Positions 35,530 to 44,808 of a stretch of 44,862 nucleotides of DNA are shown here, piece after piece. The first letter of the stretch is position 1. Each line of letters starts with the position of its first letter. The stretch lies in contig SBGQ01000106.1 in the NCBI GenBank assembly GCA_006226965.1, positions 1 through 44,862 on the forward strand, in the 5' to 3' direction. This DNA is from a bacterium. Its GTDB lineage: Bacteria; Bacteroidota; Rhodothermia; Balneolales; M1805. The notes under the pieces were generated by a model that made no database searches, was not told the DNA's origin, and saw only the letters and a list, made by a program, of their open reading frames with translations. A program made the position numbers and the translations under genes.

Positions 35530-36769
35530 TCAGGATTTTTTACATCGAAAACATTGGGAAACTTTAGTAGAAACCCTTTCGCATGTTTCACCGATTGTTG
35601 TTTTAGAGTCTCAGGATAATTCGGGTGATTCGTACCTTGCATGTTTCCCGAAAGAAGAAATTTCGATTCGTACAAAGAATAAAGATGAAGCAGAAACTCA
35701 GTTAAAAGGTGTACTTAATTCAGCAGAGTGGCATTTTGGATACATTAGTTATGATTTCAAAAATATCTTTGAAAAGCTCGATTCCAAGAATAATAATCCA
35801 ATTAATTTGCCGCATGCGTGGTTTATCAATCCGGGATTAATCATCAAGAAAGACCCCAATCATGCTTATTTAGAAGTATTGAAAGGCGATATTTCAATGG
35901 TTCCGGATATAGCATACATGAACACAAAATCTAAAATCGGGACGTTTACTTCGTCTGATTCCAAAGATGAATACATTAAAAAAATTCGCGCCGTTCAACA
36001 CGATATCCGGCAAGGTAGATATTATGAGCTGAATCTTTCCCGACTTTTATTAGCTACATATAAAGGAAACGGTTTTACTTTGTACAAAGCTATGAAAGAA
36101 GCCGGACCCGTACCGATGGCGGCTTTTATTCAGACAAAAGATTGGGTTATTTGTTCAGCTTCACCGGAAGTCTATTTAATTAAAAAAGAGAATCGTATCG
36201 AATCAAGACCAATTAAAGGGACTAGAAAACGTTATGAAAATCCGTTTGAAGACCAAAAAATCATTACAGAATTAAAAAACTCAGATAAAGAAAAAGCTGA
36301 AAATCTGATGATTGTTGATTTGGTAAGAAACGATTTTAATCGTGTAGCAAAACCCGGAACCGTACAAGTGGAAAGTTTATTTGAAGTGCATTCTTATGCT
36401 ACCGTACACCAAATGGAGTCGGTAATCTCAGCTCAATTAAATGAAAATGTGACCGTTTTTGATGTGATAAAAGCATCGTTTCCAATGGGTTCAATGACCG
36501 GCGCACCAAAAATAGAAGCAATGAAAGCTATTGATGAGTACGAAAACTATCAACGTAATGTGTATTCAGGCGCGATTGGATTTATTTCACCAAAAAACGA
36601 TGCCGTTTTTAATGTGGTAATTCGCACGGCAATCATCCAAAATGAGACATTGTATTATGGTGTTGGCGGCGCAATTACTTCCGATTCAAGTCCGGAAGAA
36701 GAGTGGAATGAAACGGAAATAAAAGCTAAAGCACTTAAAGATGCCGTCAACTTTTTGAATTCTCTCTAA
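35519..36769 (+). CDS. pabB: Aminodeoxychorismate synthase component I
   Basis: A 416-aa chorismate-binding enzyme. The diagnostic PIKGT motif has the catalytic Lys (about K233) that marks PabB rather than anthranilate synthase (PIAGT). Other signatures are ENLMIVDLVRND, ATVHQMES, GSMTGAPK and YSGAIGFISP. With a glutaminase partner (PabA, not encoded in this window) it converts chorismate and ammonia to 4-amino-4-deoxychorismate. The N-terminal ~130 residues are divergent. It overlaps pabC by 11 nt, so translation is coupled. Confidence 0.92.
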   Translation: MLSDQDFLHRKHWETLVETLSHVSPIVVLESQDNSGDSYLACFPKEEISIRTKNKDEAETQLKGVLNSAEWHFGYISYDFKNIFEKLDSKNNNPINLPHAWFINPGLIIKKDPNHAYLEVLKGDISMVPDIAYMNTKSKIGTFTSSDSKDEYIKKIRAVQHDIRQGRYYELNLSRLLLATYKGNGFTLYKAMKEAGPVPMAAFIQTKDWVICSASPEVYLIKKENRIESRPIKGTRKRYENPFEDQKIITELKNSDKEKAENLMIVDLVRNDFNRVAKPGTVQVESLFEVHSYATVHQMESVISAQLNENVTVFDVIKASFPMGSMTGAPKIEAMKAIDEYENYQRNVYSGAIGFISPKNDAVFNVVIRTAIIQNETLYYGVGGAITSDSSPEEEWNETEIKAKALKDAVNFLNSL

Positions 36770-36857
36770 AACACTTGAAAAGCTTTTGTAATCAGGTATC
36801 TTCCTGAACGAATTCTGATACAAGAAATGTTTACCCGTAAAAACCAGCATTCAACAC

Positions 36858-38351
36858 ATGAAACCAAGCAGTACAACTTTAGCTGAATTAAAACTATCAG
36901 GTTGGAAATCAAGAACGGTAAAAGAGGAACTCAGAGAAAATCTGATTACCAAGCTTAGGAACAAAGAAACGTTGTTTCCGGGAATAGTTGGTTACGATAA
37001 AACCGTAATTCCCCAGATTACCCAAGCTATTTTAGCACAACACGATTTATTATTACTTGGGTTGAGAGGTCAGGCAAAAACAAGAATATTGAGAAGTTTA
37101 GTTTCCTTATTGGATGAATATATGCCTGAAATCGAAGGCTCTGAATTACATGACGACCCGTTTAATCCGATTTCAAAATTTGGAAAACACATTCTTAGTG
37201 TGAAAGGTGATGAAACACCAATCCATTGGGTACACAGAAGTGAGCGTTACAGCGAAAAATTGGCAACACCCGACACAACAGTTGCCGATTTAATTGGCGA
37301 TATTGATCCGATAAAAGCGGCTACAAAAAAATTGAATTTATCGGATGAAGAAGTTATTCACTTTGGTTTAATTCCACGTGCAAATCGCTGTTTATTTGTG
37401 ATAAATGAGCTTCCTGATTTGCAACCACGCATTCAGGTAGCCTTGTTAAATATTATGCAGGAAAGGGATATTCAGATTCGTGGATTTACCGTTCGTATGC
37501 CTTTGGATATCGGTATTTATTTCTCAGCAAATCCGGAAGACTATACCAATCGAGGAAATATCATCACGCCACTAAAAGACCGTATAGATTCTCAGATTAT
37601 CACACATTATCCGAAAGAGTTACAACACGGTATCGAGATTACACAGCAAGAAGCTTGGATGGAACGTGGAGGCATACAAATAGTAGTGCCGCATTTCATT
37701 AAAGAGATAGTTGAGTCGATAGCCTTCGAGGGAAGAACATCAGAGTATATCGACCAAAAAAGTGGGATTTCAGCGAGAATGAGCATATCCGCTATGGAAC
37801 AGCTAATTTCAGCGGCTGAACGTCGTGCAATATGGAACGGCGAAGAAAGTACGGTTGTTCGCGTGTTAGATATGTATCAGATTATTCCTGCTCTGACTGG
37901 CAAATTGGAATTGGTATATGAAGGTGAGCAGGAAGGCGCGTCAAATGTGGCTAAACATCTCATTGGAAAGGCGATTCGAAACGTTTTTGTGAATTATTTT
38001 GATAACCCTCAACCGGATAAAAAAAGCAAAGAACCATCAAAAACAGAACAAATTTATGCTGTTGTTACAGACTGGTTTGCCTTGGGAAATACGTTAGATT
38101 TAGATGATTTATTATCTGATAAAAGGTATAGAGCTCAACTCGACAGAGTTTCAGGATTAAGGATTTTAGCCGGAAAATTCGGTTCACAAGTGAATGAAGG
38201 CGAGTTGTATGTAATGATGGAATTTATTTTAGAATCATTGTATCAATACTCGAAACTAGGCAAACAATCCGACGAGGACGGTGTTGCATACAAGGATATG
38301 TTGGGTTCGATGTTAGGTGGAATAAACTTCAATTTTGATGATGAAGAATAA
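36858..38351 (+). CDS. AAA+ ATPase of the Mg-chelatase ChlI / MoxR-like group
   Basis: A 497-aa protein. After a short N-terminal extension the AAA+ core begins at FPGIVGYDKTVIPQITQAIL. The Walker A region reads GLRGQAKTR (68-76), lacking the usual Ser/Thr order. The Walker B region is CLFVINELPDL with Asn183-Glu184 instead of Asp-Glu. Also present are the sensor-1-like SANPEDYTNRGNIITPLKDRID and an arginine-containing LIPRANRC segment. The lid helices follow to about 360, then a charged region and a C-terminal helical domain. Family members normally pair with a von Willebrand A protein acting as an unfoldase or metal-insertion motor; none is present here. The gene stands alone with 88 bp before it. 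Confidence 0.8.
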   Translation: MKPSSTTLAELKLSGWKSRTVKEELRENLITKLRNKETLFPGIVGYDKTVIPQITQAILAQHDLLLLGLRGQAKTRILRSLVSLLDEYMPEIEGSELHDDPFNPISKFGKHILSVKGDETPIHWVHRSERYSEKLATPDTTVADLIGDIDPIKAATKKLNLSDEEVIHFGLIPRANRCLFVINELPDLQPRIQVALLNIMQERDIQIRGFTVRMPLDIGIYFSANPEDYTNRGNIITPLKDRIDSQIITHYPKELQHGIEITQQEAWMERGGIQIVVPHFIKEIVESIAFEGRTSEYIDQKSGISARMSISAMEQLISAAERRAIWNGEESTVVRVLDMYQIIPALTGKLELVYEGEQEGASNVAKHLIGKAIRNVFVNYFDNPQPDKKSKEPSKTEQIYAVVTDWFALGNTLDLDDLLSDKRYRAQLDRVSGLRILAGKFGSQVNEGELYVMMEFILESLYQYSKLGKQSDEDGVAYKDMLGSMLGGINFNFDDEE

Positions 38352-38434
38352 TTCTCAGTAAAGCTGCTTTTATTAAATACAAATATTCTATATCTTACGC
38401 GACTAATTTCAGATTTCAATACAGTTTACACACC

Positions 38435-38647
38435 ATGAAAAAAGGCATTCATCCTGCATACAATGAAATCACCGTAGTTTTAAACGACGGAACTGAGATC
38501 CAAACTCGTTCCACCATTAAAACTAAAGACGGTGTTTATCGTCCTGAAGTGGATTCAACAAACCATCCATTTTATATCGGTGCTTCTAAAATGATTTCTG
38601 CTGACGGTCGTGTTGACAAATTCAACAAACGTTACGGTAAGAAGTAG
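38435..38647 (+). CDS. rpmE: 50S ribosomal protein L31, zinc-free form
   Basis: A 70-aa protein with the L31 pattern MKKGIHPAYNEITVVLNDG, TRSTIKTKDG, NHPFYIGASKM and GRVDKFNKRYGKK. The cysteines that bind zinc in the C+ form are absent, so it is a C- variant. It is a single gene with its own terminator, consistent with strong independent expression. Confidence 0.93.
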   Translation: MKKGIHPAYNEITVVLNDGTEIQTRSTIKTKDGVYRPEVDSTNHPFYIGASKMISADGRVDKFNKRYGKK

Positions 38648-38669
38648 TCTCCGAAAAGAAACGATTTTA

Positions 38670-38704
38670 AAAAAGGCAACTAATTCATTTAGTTGCCTTT
38701 TTTA
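38670..38704 (+). terminator. Rho-independent terminator of rpmE
   Basis: The stem GGCAACTAA / TTAGTTGCC (38675-38683, 38689-38697) with a TTCAT loop is extended by A-T pairs on both sides and followed by a run of T. Confidence 0.92.
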
Positions 38705-38745
38705 TTTGTATAAGTTTGTGTTAAAACATATTGATTTACTTGAAG

Positions 38746-38772
38746 TTGATAAAAAAAAATCATACCTATTAT
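38746..38772 (+). promoter_or_regulatory. Possible promoter of the FG-GAP gene
   Basis: TTGATA (38746-38751) and TATTAT (38767-38772) each match consensus at 5 of 6 positions, but the spacer is only 15 nt. It lies about 50 nt before the start codon. Confidence 0.3.
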
Positions 38773-38822
38773 CAGGCTCAAAATAAATCTAAAAGCGTAT
38801 CGGTTAAACAGTTACAACACAC

Positions 38823-41612
38823 ATGCGATTTGTTTCCAAATTAGTTATCACAATACTTTTTGTATTGTTTTATGCGCATAGTGTATCCGCACAAACGGTT
38901 ACGTTAACTTCTTTTGCCACTTTATCAGGTACCACAGAAAACGAACAGCTTGGTACTATCCTCAGAAAAGCAGATTTAAATAATGACGGAAAGCCGGAAT
39001 TATTTATCGGTGCTCCAGGTTTTGGCTCACAGGTTATAAAAAATCAAGGGCGTATTTATCTTATTTCTATGCCGGTTGAGTCTGATAGCTCCCTATCTAA
39101 CGACCATGTTGTTTTACAAGGTTCACTAGCCGATGAAAGTATTGGACGCTTTTTTCAATTAGGTGATTTTAACGGTGATGACATTACCGATATAGTTACT
39201 TGGAACCCTTATCAAAATAACAATTCAGGATTAGTTTCAATTTACTACGGCCCGTTTACTCAAGGTGTCATTCGTGCCTCAAGTTCTGCAAATGTTAAAA
39301 TTGCAGGGATAACAAACGAGCAAATGGGTTCATCTGTTGCTGTAGTTAGAAATGATGAAAAAGACGGATTACTAATAGGAGCAAATGGCTTCAATGAATA
39401 TGCAGGTAGAGTGTATTATTTCGATGATGTTACCGTTTCGTCTCAATTGACAGATACAGATGCGAAAGTGATATTTAACGGTTCAATCGGATTTGACCTA
39501 TTTGGGTCAACGGTTCAAAGTCTTGGAGATATTAATGGTGATACATTTATTGATTTTGCTGTAAGCTCATCTAAACACACGTACAATTTAGCACTTCAAG
39601 GGGCGACGTATCTTTTTATGGGTCCGTTTACGGAAGCAGAATATGATTTATCTGATGCTGCTGTAACTCTTTTTGGACGAACACAAAATACATTGTGGGC
39701 AGGAAAAATATTTAATCACGGTGATTTGAATGATGATGGTATCGCTGATTTCTCATTAGGCTCTGATGGAGATGGAACGGGAGTTATAGCATTGTTTATG
39801 GGGCGTACAGTATGGGCTGATTCCATTCAAATTGGGAATTATTTCGATGATACAGATCAACATCAAATAATTACGACATCCGGTGCATCAGGCTTTGGTT
39901 TCTCAGTAGATTTTAACGGCGATTACAATTTTGATGGTAAACACGATTTTATATTTGGGGCTAGATATACAAATACAAATGTTGGAAGAGCGTATGTAAC
40001 CAATTCAGCCGGAGCTTCAGCGGCAATAATAACAGGTGGCATATCGAACACGGAAGGGTATTTGGGTACACAGGTTCTACATTTAGGAAGCATAAATACA
40101 ATAAATGTGGATCCATATAATGTTGATGATTTAGTAATTAGTGCGCCGGGTGCCTATTCAACAACTAAACAAGGCTCTGTAAAAACAGGTGTATTATCAT
40201 TTTTTACAGGGGCATTAAATCCGCCTAGAAGTGCTTTAACTGCTTCGAACGGTATTACAGTTAAAGAAATTGGCGATTCGGTAAGAGTTACAATTACAAG
40301 TACAGCGGGTTCCAGACCTATTGTCGTTAATAGATTAAGAATACTTAAGCGGCCTAAAGAAGAAACTTCGGTTAAAGACTCAGTAGATTTTCCTATTGGT
40401 GAATCAAATACAAGTACAAAATGGTTCAAATTAGATAAATCGGGAAGTTTTGAACTTGAGCACTACATAACCGATGATTTTGGAATTAGTGCAACAAGTA
40501 CACTTAAGTTGTATTTTGGTGCAGTTCCTCAGTCGTTCAATTTACTGTCAGACTATAACAATACATTATTAATAGAAGGAGATCGTACCACAACTATCTC
40601 TTTTGAAAGCGAAGCATCGGCAGATACAAATGGAGCAAGTTTGATTTATGAATTCTTTTTTGGTCTTGAGGAAGAGTCGTTTACAACCGGTTCGGGATTA
40701 AATTTGAAAGGATCATCCGGTGCACCCAAGTTTAGTATCACATATCAAGATTTAAACAATTATTTAATTTCTAGCGGATTTTTGAATTTAAATACCGAAG
40801 GGACAATATATTGGTCAATTCGAGTTAGAAATAGGCAAAATGAAGTGTATTTGTTTTCAAAAATGGCCGAAAATGGACCGCGTTCATTAACATTTAAAAG
40901 AATGGGACTGGATCCTTATTTTGATATTAGTAGCGGAAAAGCAAGAATGTTGCTAATAGAGGGGTTAAGTACAGATTTTTACGAGTTTAAGTGGTCTAGT
41001 CTAATAACTGAAAATCCCAATGCTATTGTTGATTATCGTTTTGCTTTAGTGAAAGACACAACTGAAACAATGAAGGCGAATCCGGTATTGCTAAAATACT
41101 CGGAGGCTTCAGATAATAATACCTTTAAGTTGTTTTATGATGAATTAACATACTTAATACAAAATGAAGGTGTTTTTGACCAAGCCAAAGATGATACCTT
41201 ACATTGGTTTTATACAGTTGAGGCTATTATCGATGGAGATGAAGATAATCCATGGCTGCCAAAGCAAAGGTATCAAAAAGCAGATATCAAATATTCAATA
41301 TTAATAGATACCTCTGTTGAAGAAGATCAGGCAAATGATATTCCGGAGAAATTTGAAATCTATCCGAATTATCCGAATCCATTTAACCCAACTACACAGC
41401 TTAAATTTGCTATACCTGAAGCTGGTTCTGTGAAAATCGTAGTTTTTAATATGTTAGGGCAAACTGTTTACAGTTGGTCTAGTTCTGGTTTAATAAATGC
41501 GGGTTTCCATGAACATACTATTCGTGCGCGTGATTGGTCAAGTGGAATTTACATTTATCAAATACAGGTCGGAAACAGCCGGCTTACCGGAAAAATGTCT
41601 TTAGTGAAATAA
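38823..41612 (+). CDS. FG-GAP repeat surface protein with T9SS sorting domain
   Basis: A 929-aa protein with a signal peptide (about residues 1-24, ending VSAQ). Residues ~40-470 hold at least five FG-GAP/integrin-alpha-like repeats with calcium-loop sequences DLNNDGKPELFIG (about 50), GDFNGDDITDIV (about 114), GDINGDTFIDFAV (about 235), GDLNDDGIADFSLG (about 300) and DYNFDGKHDFIFGA (about 368), forming a beta-propeller. Fibronectin-like or Ig-like regions occupy ~475-830. From about 843 a T9SS sorting domain begins NYPNPFNPTTQLKF and ends in SLVK. Likely adhesive or structural at the cell surface; ligand unknown. Its stop codon overlaps the start of the MBL gene by one base (TAATG). Confidence 0.9.
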   Translation: MRFVSKLVITILFVLFYAHSVSAQTVTLTSFATLSGTTENEQLGTILRKADLNNDGKPELFIGAPGFGSQVIKNQGRIYLISMPVESDSSLSNDHVVLQGSLADESIGRFFQLGDFNGDDITDIVTWNPYQNNNSGLVSIYYGPFTQGVIRASSSANVKIAGITNEQMGSSVAVVRNDEKDGLLIGANGFNEYAGRVYYFDDVTVSSQLTDTDAKVIFNGSIGFDLFGSTVQSLGDINGDTFIDFAVSSSKHTYNLALQGATYLFMGPFTEAEYDLSDAAVTLFGRTQNTLWAGKIFNHGDLNDDGIADFSLGSDGDGTGVIALFMGRTVWADSIQIGNYFDDTDQHQIITTSGASGFGFSVDFNGDYNFDGKHDFIFGARYTNTNVGRAYVTNSAGASAAIITGGISNTEGYLGTQVLHLGSINTINVDPYNVDDLVISAPGAYSTTKQGSVKTGVLSFFTGALNPPRSALTASNGITVKEIGDSVRVTITSTAGSRPIVVNRLRILKRPKEETSVKDSVDFPIGESNTSTKWFKLDKSGSFELEHYITDDFGISATSTLKLYFGAVPQSFNLLSDYNNTLLIEGDRTTTISFESEASADTNGASLIYEFFFGLEEESFTTGSGLNLKGSSGAPKFSITYQDLNNYLISSGFLNLNTEGTIYWSIRVRNRQNEVYLFSKMAENGPRSLTFKRMGLDPYFDISSGKARMLLIEGLSTDFYEFKWSSLITENPNAIVDYRFALVKDTTETMKANPVLLKYSEASDNNTFKLFYDELTYLIQNEGVFDQAKDDTLHWFYTVEAIIDGDEDNPWLPKQRYQKADIKYSILIDTSVEEDQANDIPEKFEIYPNYPNPFNPTTQLKFAIPEAGSVKIVVFNMLGQTVYSWSSSGLINAGFHEHTIRARDWSSGIYIYQIQVGNSRLTGKMSLVK

Positions 41613-42247
41613 TGCAGTTCAAATCTTTTACCGTAAATCCGTTCCAACAGAACACCTATTTAGCTTATCAAGACGGCAATGCGTGGTTATTAGATGCCGG
41701 ATTTTATCATCAACATGAAATGAATAGTTTGATTCAGTTTTTGAATGAACATCAACTGGAATTAAAAGCAATTTTCTTAACACATGCTCACTTAGATCAT
41801 ATTTTTGGCTTAAATGCCTTAGTTGAGCTGTTTCATGTTCCGGTTTTTTTGCATGATGAAGAGATCTTGATTCTTGAAAATGCGCATAAGCAAGGGGCTA
41901 AATATGGAATCCCTATGGAAGCAGTACATGTTGCTATAAGCTCACTGGAAGAATCAGATAAATTTATTCTAGATGACTTTTCTTGTCGCACCTTGTTTAC
42001 TCCTGGGCACTCGCCTGGGCATATTAGTTTTTATTTTGAAAATGAAGGTATTCTAATTGCTGGAGATACTTTGTTTGCAGGAAGTATTGGACGAACGGAT
42101 TTATATAGAGGTGATTTTGCTCAATTGGAGAAATCAATTAAAGAAAAGTTGTACACACTTCCAGAAGAAACACGAGTTTTAAGTGGTCACGGACCGGAAA
42201 CCAGTATTGGACAAGAAAAACATTTTAATTCTTATGTGCGAGCTTAA
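41612..42247 (+). CDS. MBL-fold metallo-hydrolase (glyoxalase II-like)
   Basis: A 211-aa cytoplasmic enzyme. Metal ligands are all present: THAHLDH (H58, H60, D62, H63), PGHSPGH (H133), GDTLF (D152) and SGHGPET (H193). The short length without the glyoxalase II C-terminal domain places it with the generic YcbL-like group, which hydrolyses thioesters such as S-lactoylglutathione or related compounds; substrate unproven. I chose the ATG at 41612, which overlaps the FG-GAP stop (TAATG). A 26-residue upstream extension would lie inside the FG-GAP gene. Its 3' end overlaps the convergent TPR gene by 4 nt. Confidence 0.9.
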   Translation: MQFKSFTVNPFQQNTYLAYQDGNAWLLDAGFYHQHEMNSLIQFLNEHQLELKAIFLTHAHLDHIFGLNALVELFHVPVFLHDEEILILENAHKQGAKYGIPMEAVHVAISSLEESDKFILDDFSCRTLFTPGHSPGHISFYFENEGILIAGDTLFAGSIGRTDLYRGDFAQLEKSIKEKLYTLPEETRVLSGHGPETSIGQEKHFNSYVRA

Positions 42248-42852
42248 TTAGATAAAGCCGCGATTTTTTCTTCGAAGTAGGTTTTCTTATTAGGCTCTTT
42301 TTCCATCAAACGTTTATAGATTGCAACGGCGTTTTCTTTATTTCCCTGTTTGATGTGGATTTGAGCAAGTGTCTCAGTCGCTAAATCGTCAATATTTATA
42401 CTGGCAACACTTAAATCAATATCATCTTCTTGTTCGGATGATGGCTTGAGAACGATTTTTTGACCTTCGATATGAGATAACTTAGAAATTAAGTCCTCTA
42501 AGTCAATTAAAAAGGAAGTCGATGAAACAGTCTTTTTAATTTTTTTTCCATCTCTGAAAATGGTTTGAGGTATTACCGCATCTAGGGCGTTCGGGTGCGC
42601 CATAAAATAATGAGCGTATTCTAAAAATGGACTTCCCGGTGCATAAGCTTTCGCTGCTAGTGCATATTCTAAAGCTTTGGTTTTATTCTCAAGTTGTAAA
42701 TAAAACCAAGACATCAAAAAGTGTCCGACTGCATCATAACCACGTTTCTTTAAATGTGCATCCAGTTTTTCGATGGTCCTTTCCTTATTCTCAGGGAAAA
42801 GCTCAATATAACTTTGTAAAGATTTAGGTAATGGAAACGGAAATTCTTGCAT
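42244..42852 (-). CDS. Tetratricopeptide-repeat-like hypothetical protein
   Basis: A 202-aa soluble protein without a signal peptide. Residues ~10-90 form helical TPR-like pairs (GHFLMSWFYLQLENKTKALEYA), a linker of about 60 residues follows, and residues ~155-195 contain a clear TPR unit (LAQIHIKQGNKENAVAIYKRLMEKEP). Probably a protein-interaction scaffold. It overlaps the convergent MBL gene by 4 nt and is divergent from anmK across a 131-bp gap. Confidence 0.75.
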   Translation of the reverse strand: MQEFPFPLPKSLQSYIELFPENKERTIEKLDAHLKKRGYDAVGHFLMSWFYLQLENKTKALEYALAAKAYAPGSPFLEYAHYFMAHPNALDAVIPQTIFRDGKKIKKTVSSTSFLIDLEDLISKLSHIEGQKIVLKPSSEQEDDIDLSVASINIDDLATETLAQIHIKQGNKENAVAIYKRLMEKEPNKKTYFEEKIAALSN

Positions 42853-42983
42853 AAGACCGATAATGTAACTTGATAATACAAAATCTCCTTTAATATGAAC
42901 ACCTGAAATACATTTCTTGTGAGATTTGAGCGGTAAAAAAGATGGAAATTCTTCTATCTTAAGCGGGTTAATAAATTAAACGT

Positions 42984-44150
42984 ATGCGCCCAATTTTATC
43001 ATCAACAGAATTTAAAGATACTTACTACGGTATCGGATTGATGTCCGGAACTTCGCTGGACGGTTTAGATATTGCCATTTGTTCTTTTGATTTAGCAAAA
43101 GAATATCAACCCAAGATGATTCATTTTAATACGGTTTCATGGCCAAGCGATTTGGAAACACTCATTCGTAAATGCACATCCGTTGAAAACGTAAGTTTGT
43201 ATGATTTAACCTATTTGAACAGAAAAGGGGCAGAGTTTTTTGCAGATGCAATTCAGGCAACACTCAAGATTGCGAAAATATCAAAGAAGAAAATAGACTT
43301 TATCGGCTCGCACGGACATACGATTTATCATATTCCATCTCACAATTCTCCGGACGGTAAAGCCGCAACACTTCAGTTAATTGATGCTGATCAGATAGCT
43401 CGGAAGCTTGGTGTTGTTACAATTTCAGATTTCAGACAGAAACATATTGCTGCAGGAGGAGAAGGTGCGCCATTAGTTGTTTATGGCGATTATTCATTGT
43501 TTGCATCACCAATTCAGCACAGAATTTTACTGAACTTGGGTGGAATGGCGAACTTAACTTGGTTACCTGCAAACTCTTCTATCGATTCCATTGTAACAAG
43601 TGATACAGGCCCTGCAAATAAATTAATTGATTTGGCTGTTCAGGAATATGATTCTTCCTTGAAAATGGATGTGGACGGGAAATTGGCATCACAAGGAAAA
43701 GTAAATCAAGAAGTATTAAATCTAGCATTGGAAGACCCGTTTTTTAAAAAAGCATTTCCAAAATCGACAGGACCAGAATTGTTCAATAAAATCTGGATGA
43801 TGAAACTAACTGAGCATTTATCGCACGTTGACCGAATTGCAACCATGACTGCATTAACCGCAAAGTCTGTTTCAATAGCGATTAAACAACTTGTAGGACA
43901 AGAAGATGCGGCTGTTTATGTGAGCGGTGGCGGTGCTTCGAACCGAACATTGATTTCTATGATAGCTAAATATTTACCCGAAACAATAATTGCTCCGTTT
44001 GATGAATTGGGTTTTTCAGCAGATTCGAAAGAAGCGGTATTGTTTTGTTGGTTAGGATTTCAGACATATTTGGGTATGAACTTATCAAGTCCAAAGAAAT
44101 CGGGAATTCAAAAACCTGTGTTATTGGGTAAAATTTCAATACCGGATTAA
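42984..44150 (+). CDS. anmK: Anhydro-N-acetylmuramic acid kinase
   Basis: A 388-aa sugar kinase of the ASKHA fold. Signatures are GLMSGTSLDGLDIAI (phosphate-binding loop), GSHGHTIYH, DFRQKHIAAGGEGAPLV, LNLGGMANLTW, SDTGPANKLID, VYVSGGGASNRTLI and DELGFSADSKEAVLF. It phosphorylates and opens 1,6-anhydro-MurNAc to MurNAc-6-phosphate in peptidoglycan recycling. Length and motif order match the family. It is followed by rnhB after 28 nt, probably one transcript. Confidence 0.96.
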   Translation: MRPILSSTEFKDTYYGIGLMSGTSLDGLDIAICSFDLAKEYQPKMIHFNTVSWPSDLETLIRKCTSVENVSLYDLTYLNRKGAEFFADAIQATLKIAKISKKKIDFIGSHGHTIYHIPSHNSPDGKAATLQLIDADQIARKLGVVTISDFRQKHIAAGGEGAPLVVYGDYSLFASPIQHRILLNLGGMANLTWLPANSSIDSIVTSDTGPANKLIDLAVQEYDSSLKMDVDGKLASQGKVNQEVLNLALEDPFFKKAFPKSTGPELFNKIWMMKLTEHLSHVDRIATMTALTAKSVSIAIKQLVGQEDAAVYVSGGGASNRTLISMIAKYLPETIIAPFDELGFSADSKEAVLFCWLGFQTYLGMNLSSPKKSGIQKPVLLGKISIPD

Positions 44151-44178
44151 TGCGACATAATATGGCACATCTTGTACA

Positions 44179-44808
44179 ATGAGCTTGAAGAAAGAAGAAA
44201 AAGATCGTTTCATATTTGAACGGCAATTGTGGAGTGAAGGGTATTCCCGCGTTATGGGTCTTGATGAAGTCGGTCGTGGTTGTTTGGCCGGACCCGTTGT
44301 GGCAGCAGGAGTAATTTTACCGGTAGGTTATCATCACCCCTTGTTAAAAGACAGTAAGCAACTGACAGAAGCTCAGCGATTAGAAATGGCAGAAATTATA
44401 AAACAAGATGCGGTTTCTTATGTTATTAAAGAAGGTTCAATCGAACTGATTGACGAAAAGAACATACTTTGGGCATCTTTATTGACTATGGAAGTCTGTG
44501 TAAATGAAACGGAGCCTTCGCCTGATTATTTACTAATTGACGGGAATCGTTACGTGCCGACATTATATCCGCATCAATGCCTGGTAAAAGGAGATGACCG
44601 GTCAGGAAGTATTGCCGCTGCTTCTATTTTGGCGAAAGTGTATCGAGATGATTTGATGATTCGACTACACGAAGAATTTCCAGAGTATAACTGGATGTCA
44701 AATGTTGGATATCCTACAAAAGACCATTTCAAAGGCTTAGAGGAGTTTGGTATTACAGCTTATCACCGAAAGAGTTTTAAGCTTAGAACTTCGAAAATCA
44801 GAAAGTGA
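44179..44808 (+). CDS. rnhB: Ribonuclease HII
   Basis: A 209-aa enzyme that removes RNA from RNA-DNA hybrids and starts repair of misincorporated ribonucleotides. Diagnostic sequences are GLDEVGRGCLAGPVVAAGV (catalytic D29 and E30), LLIDGN (D121), SIAAASILAKVYRDD (about D157) and YPTKDH. Complete at both ends; 54 bp of non-coding AT-rich sequence follow before the window ends. Confidence 0.97.
   Translation: MSLKKEEKDRFIFERQLWSEGYSRVMGLDEVGRGCLAGPVVAAGVILPVGYHHPLLKDSKQLTEAQRLEMAEIIKQDAVSYVIKEGSIELIDEKNILWASLLTMEVCVNETEPSPDYLLIDGNRYVPTLYPHQCLVKGDDRSGSIAAASILAKVYRDDLMIRLHEEFPEYNWMSNVGYPTKDHFKGLEEFGITAYHRKSFKLRTSKIRK

Noticed and set aside
36796-36830. Hairpin-like TCAGG...CCTGA after pabB as a terminator
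   Set aside because: The stem is only 5 bp and no T tract follows.
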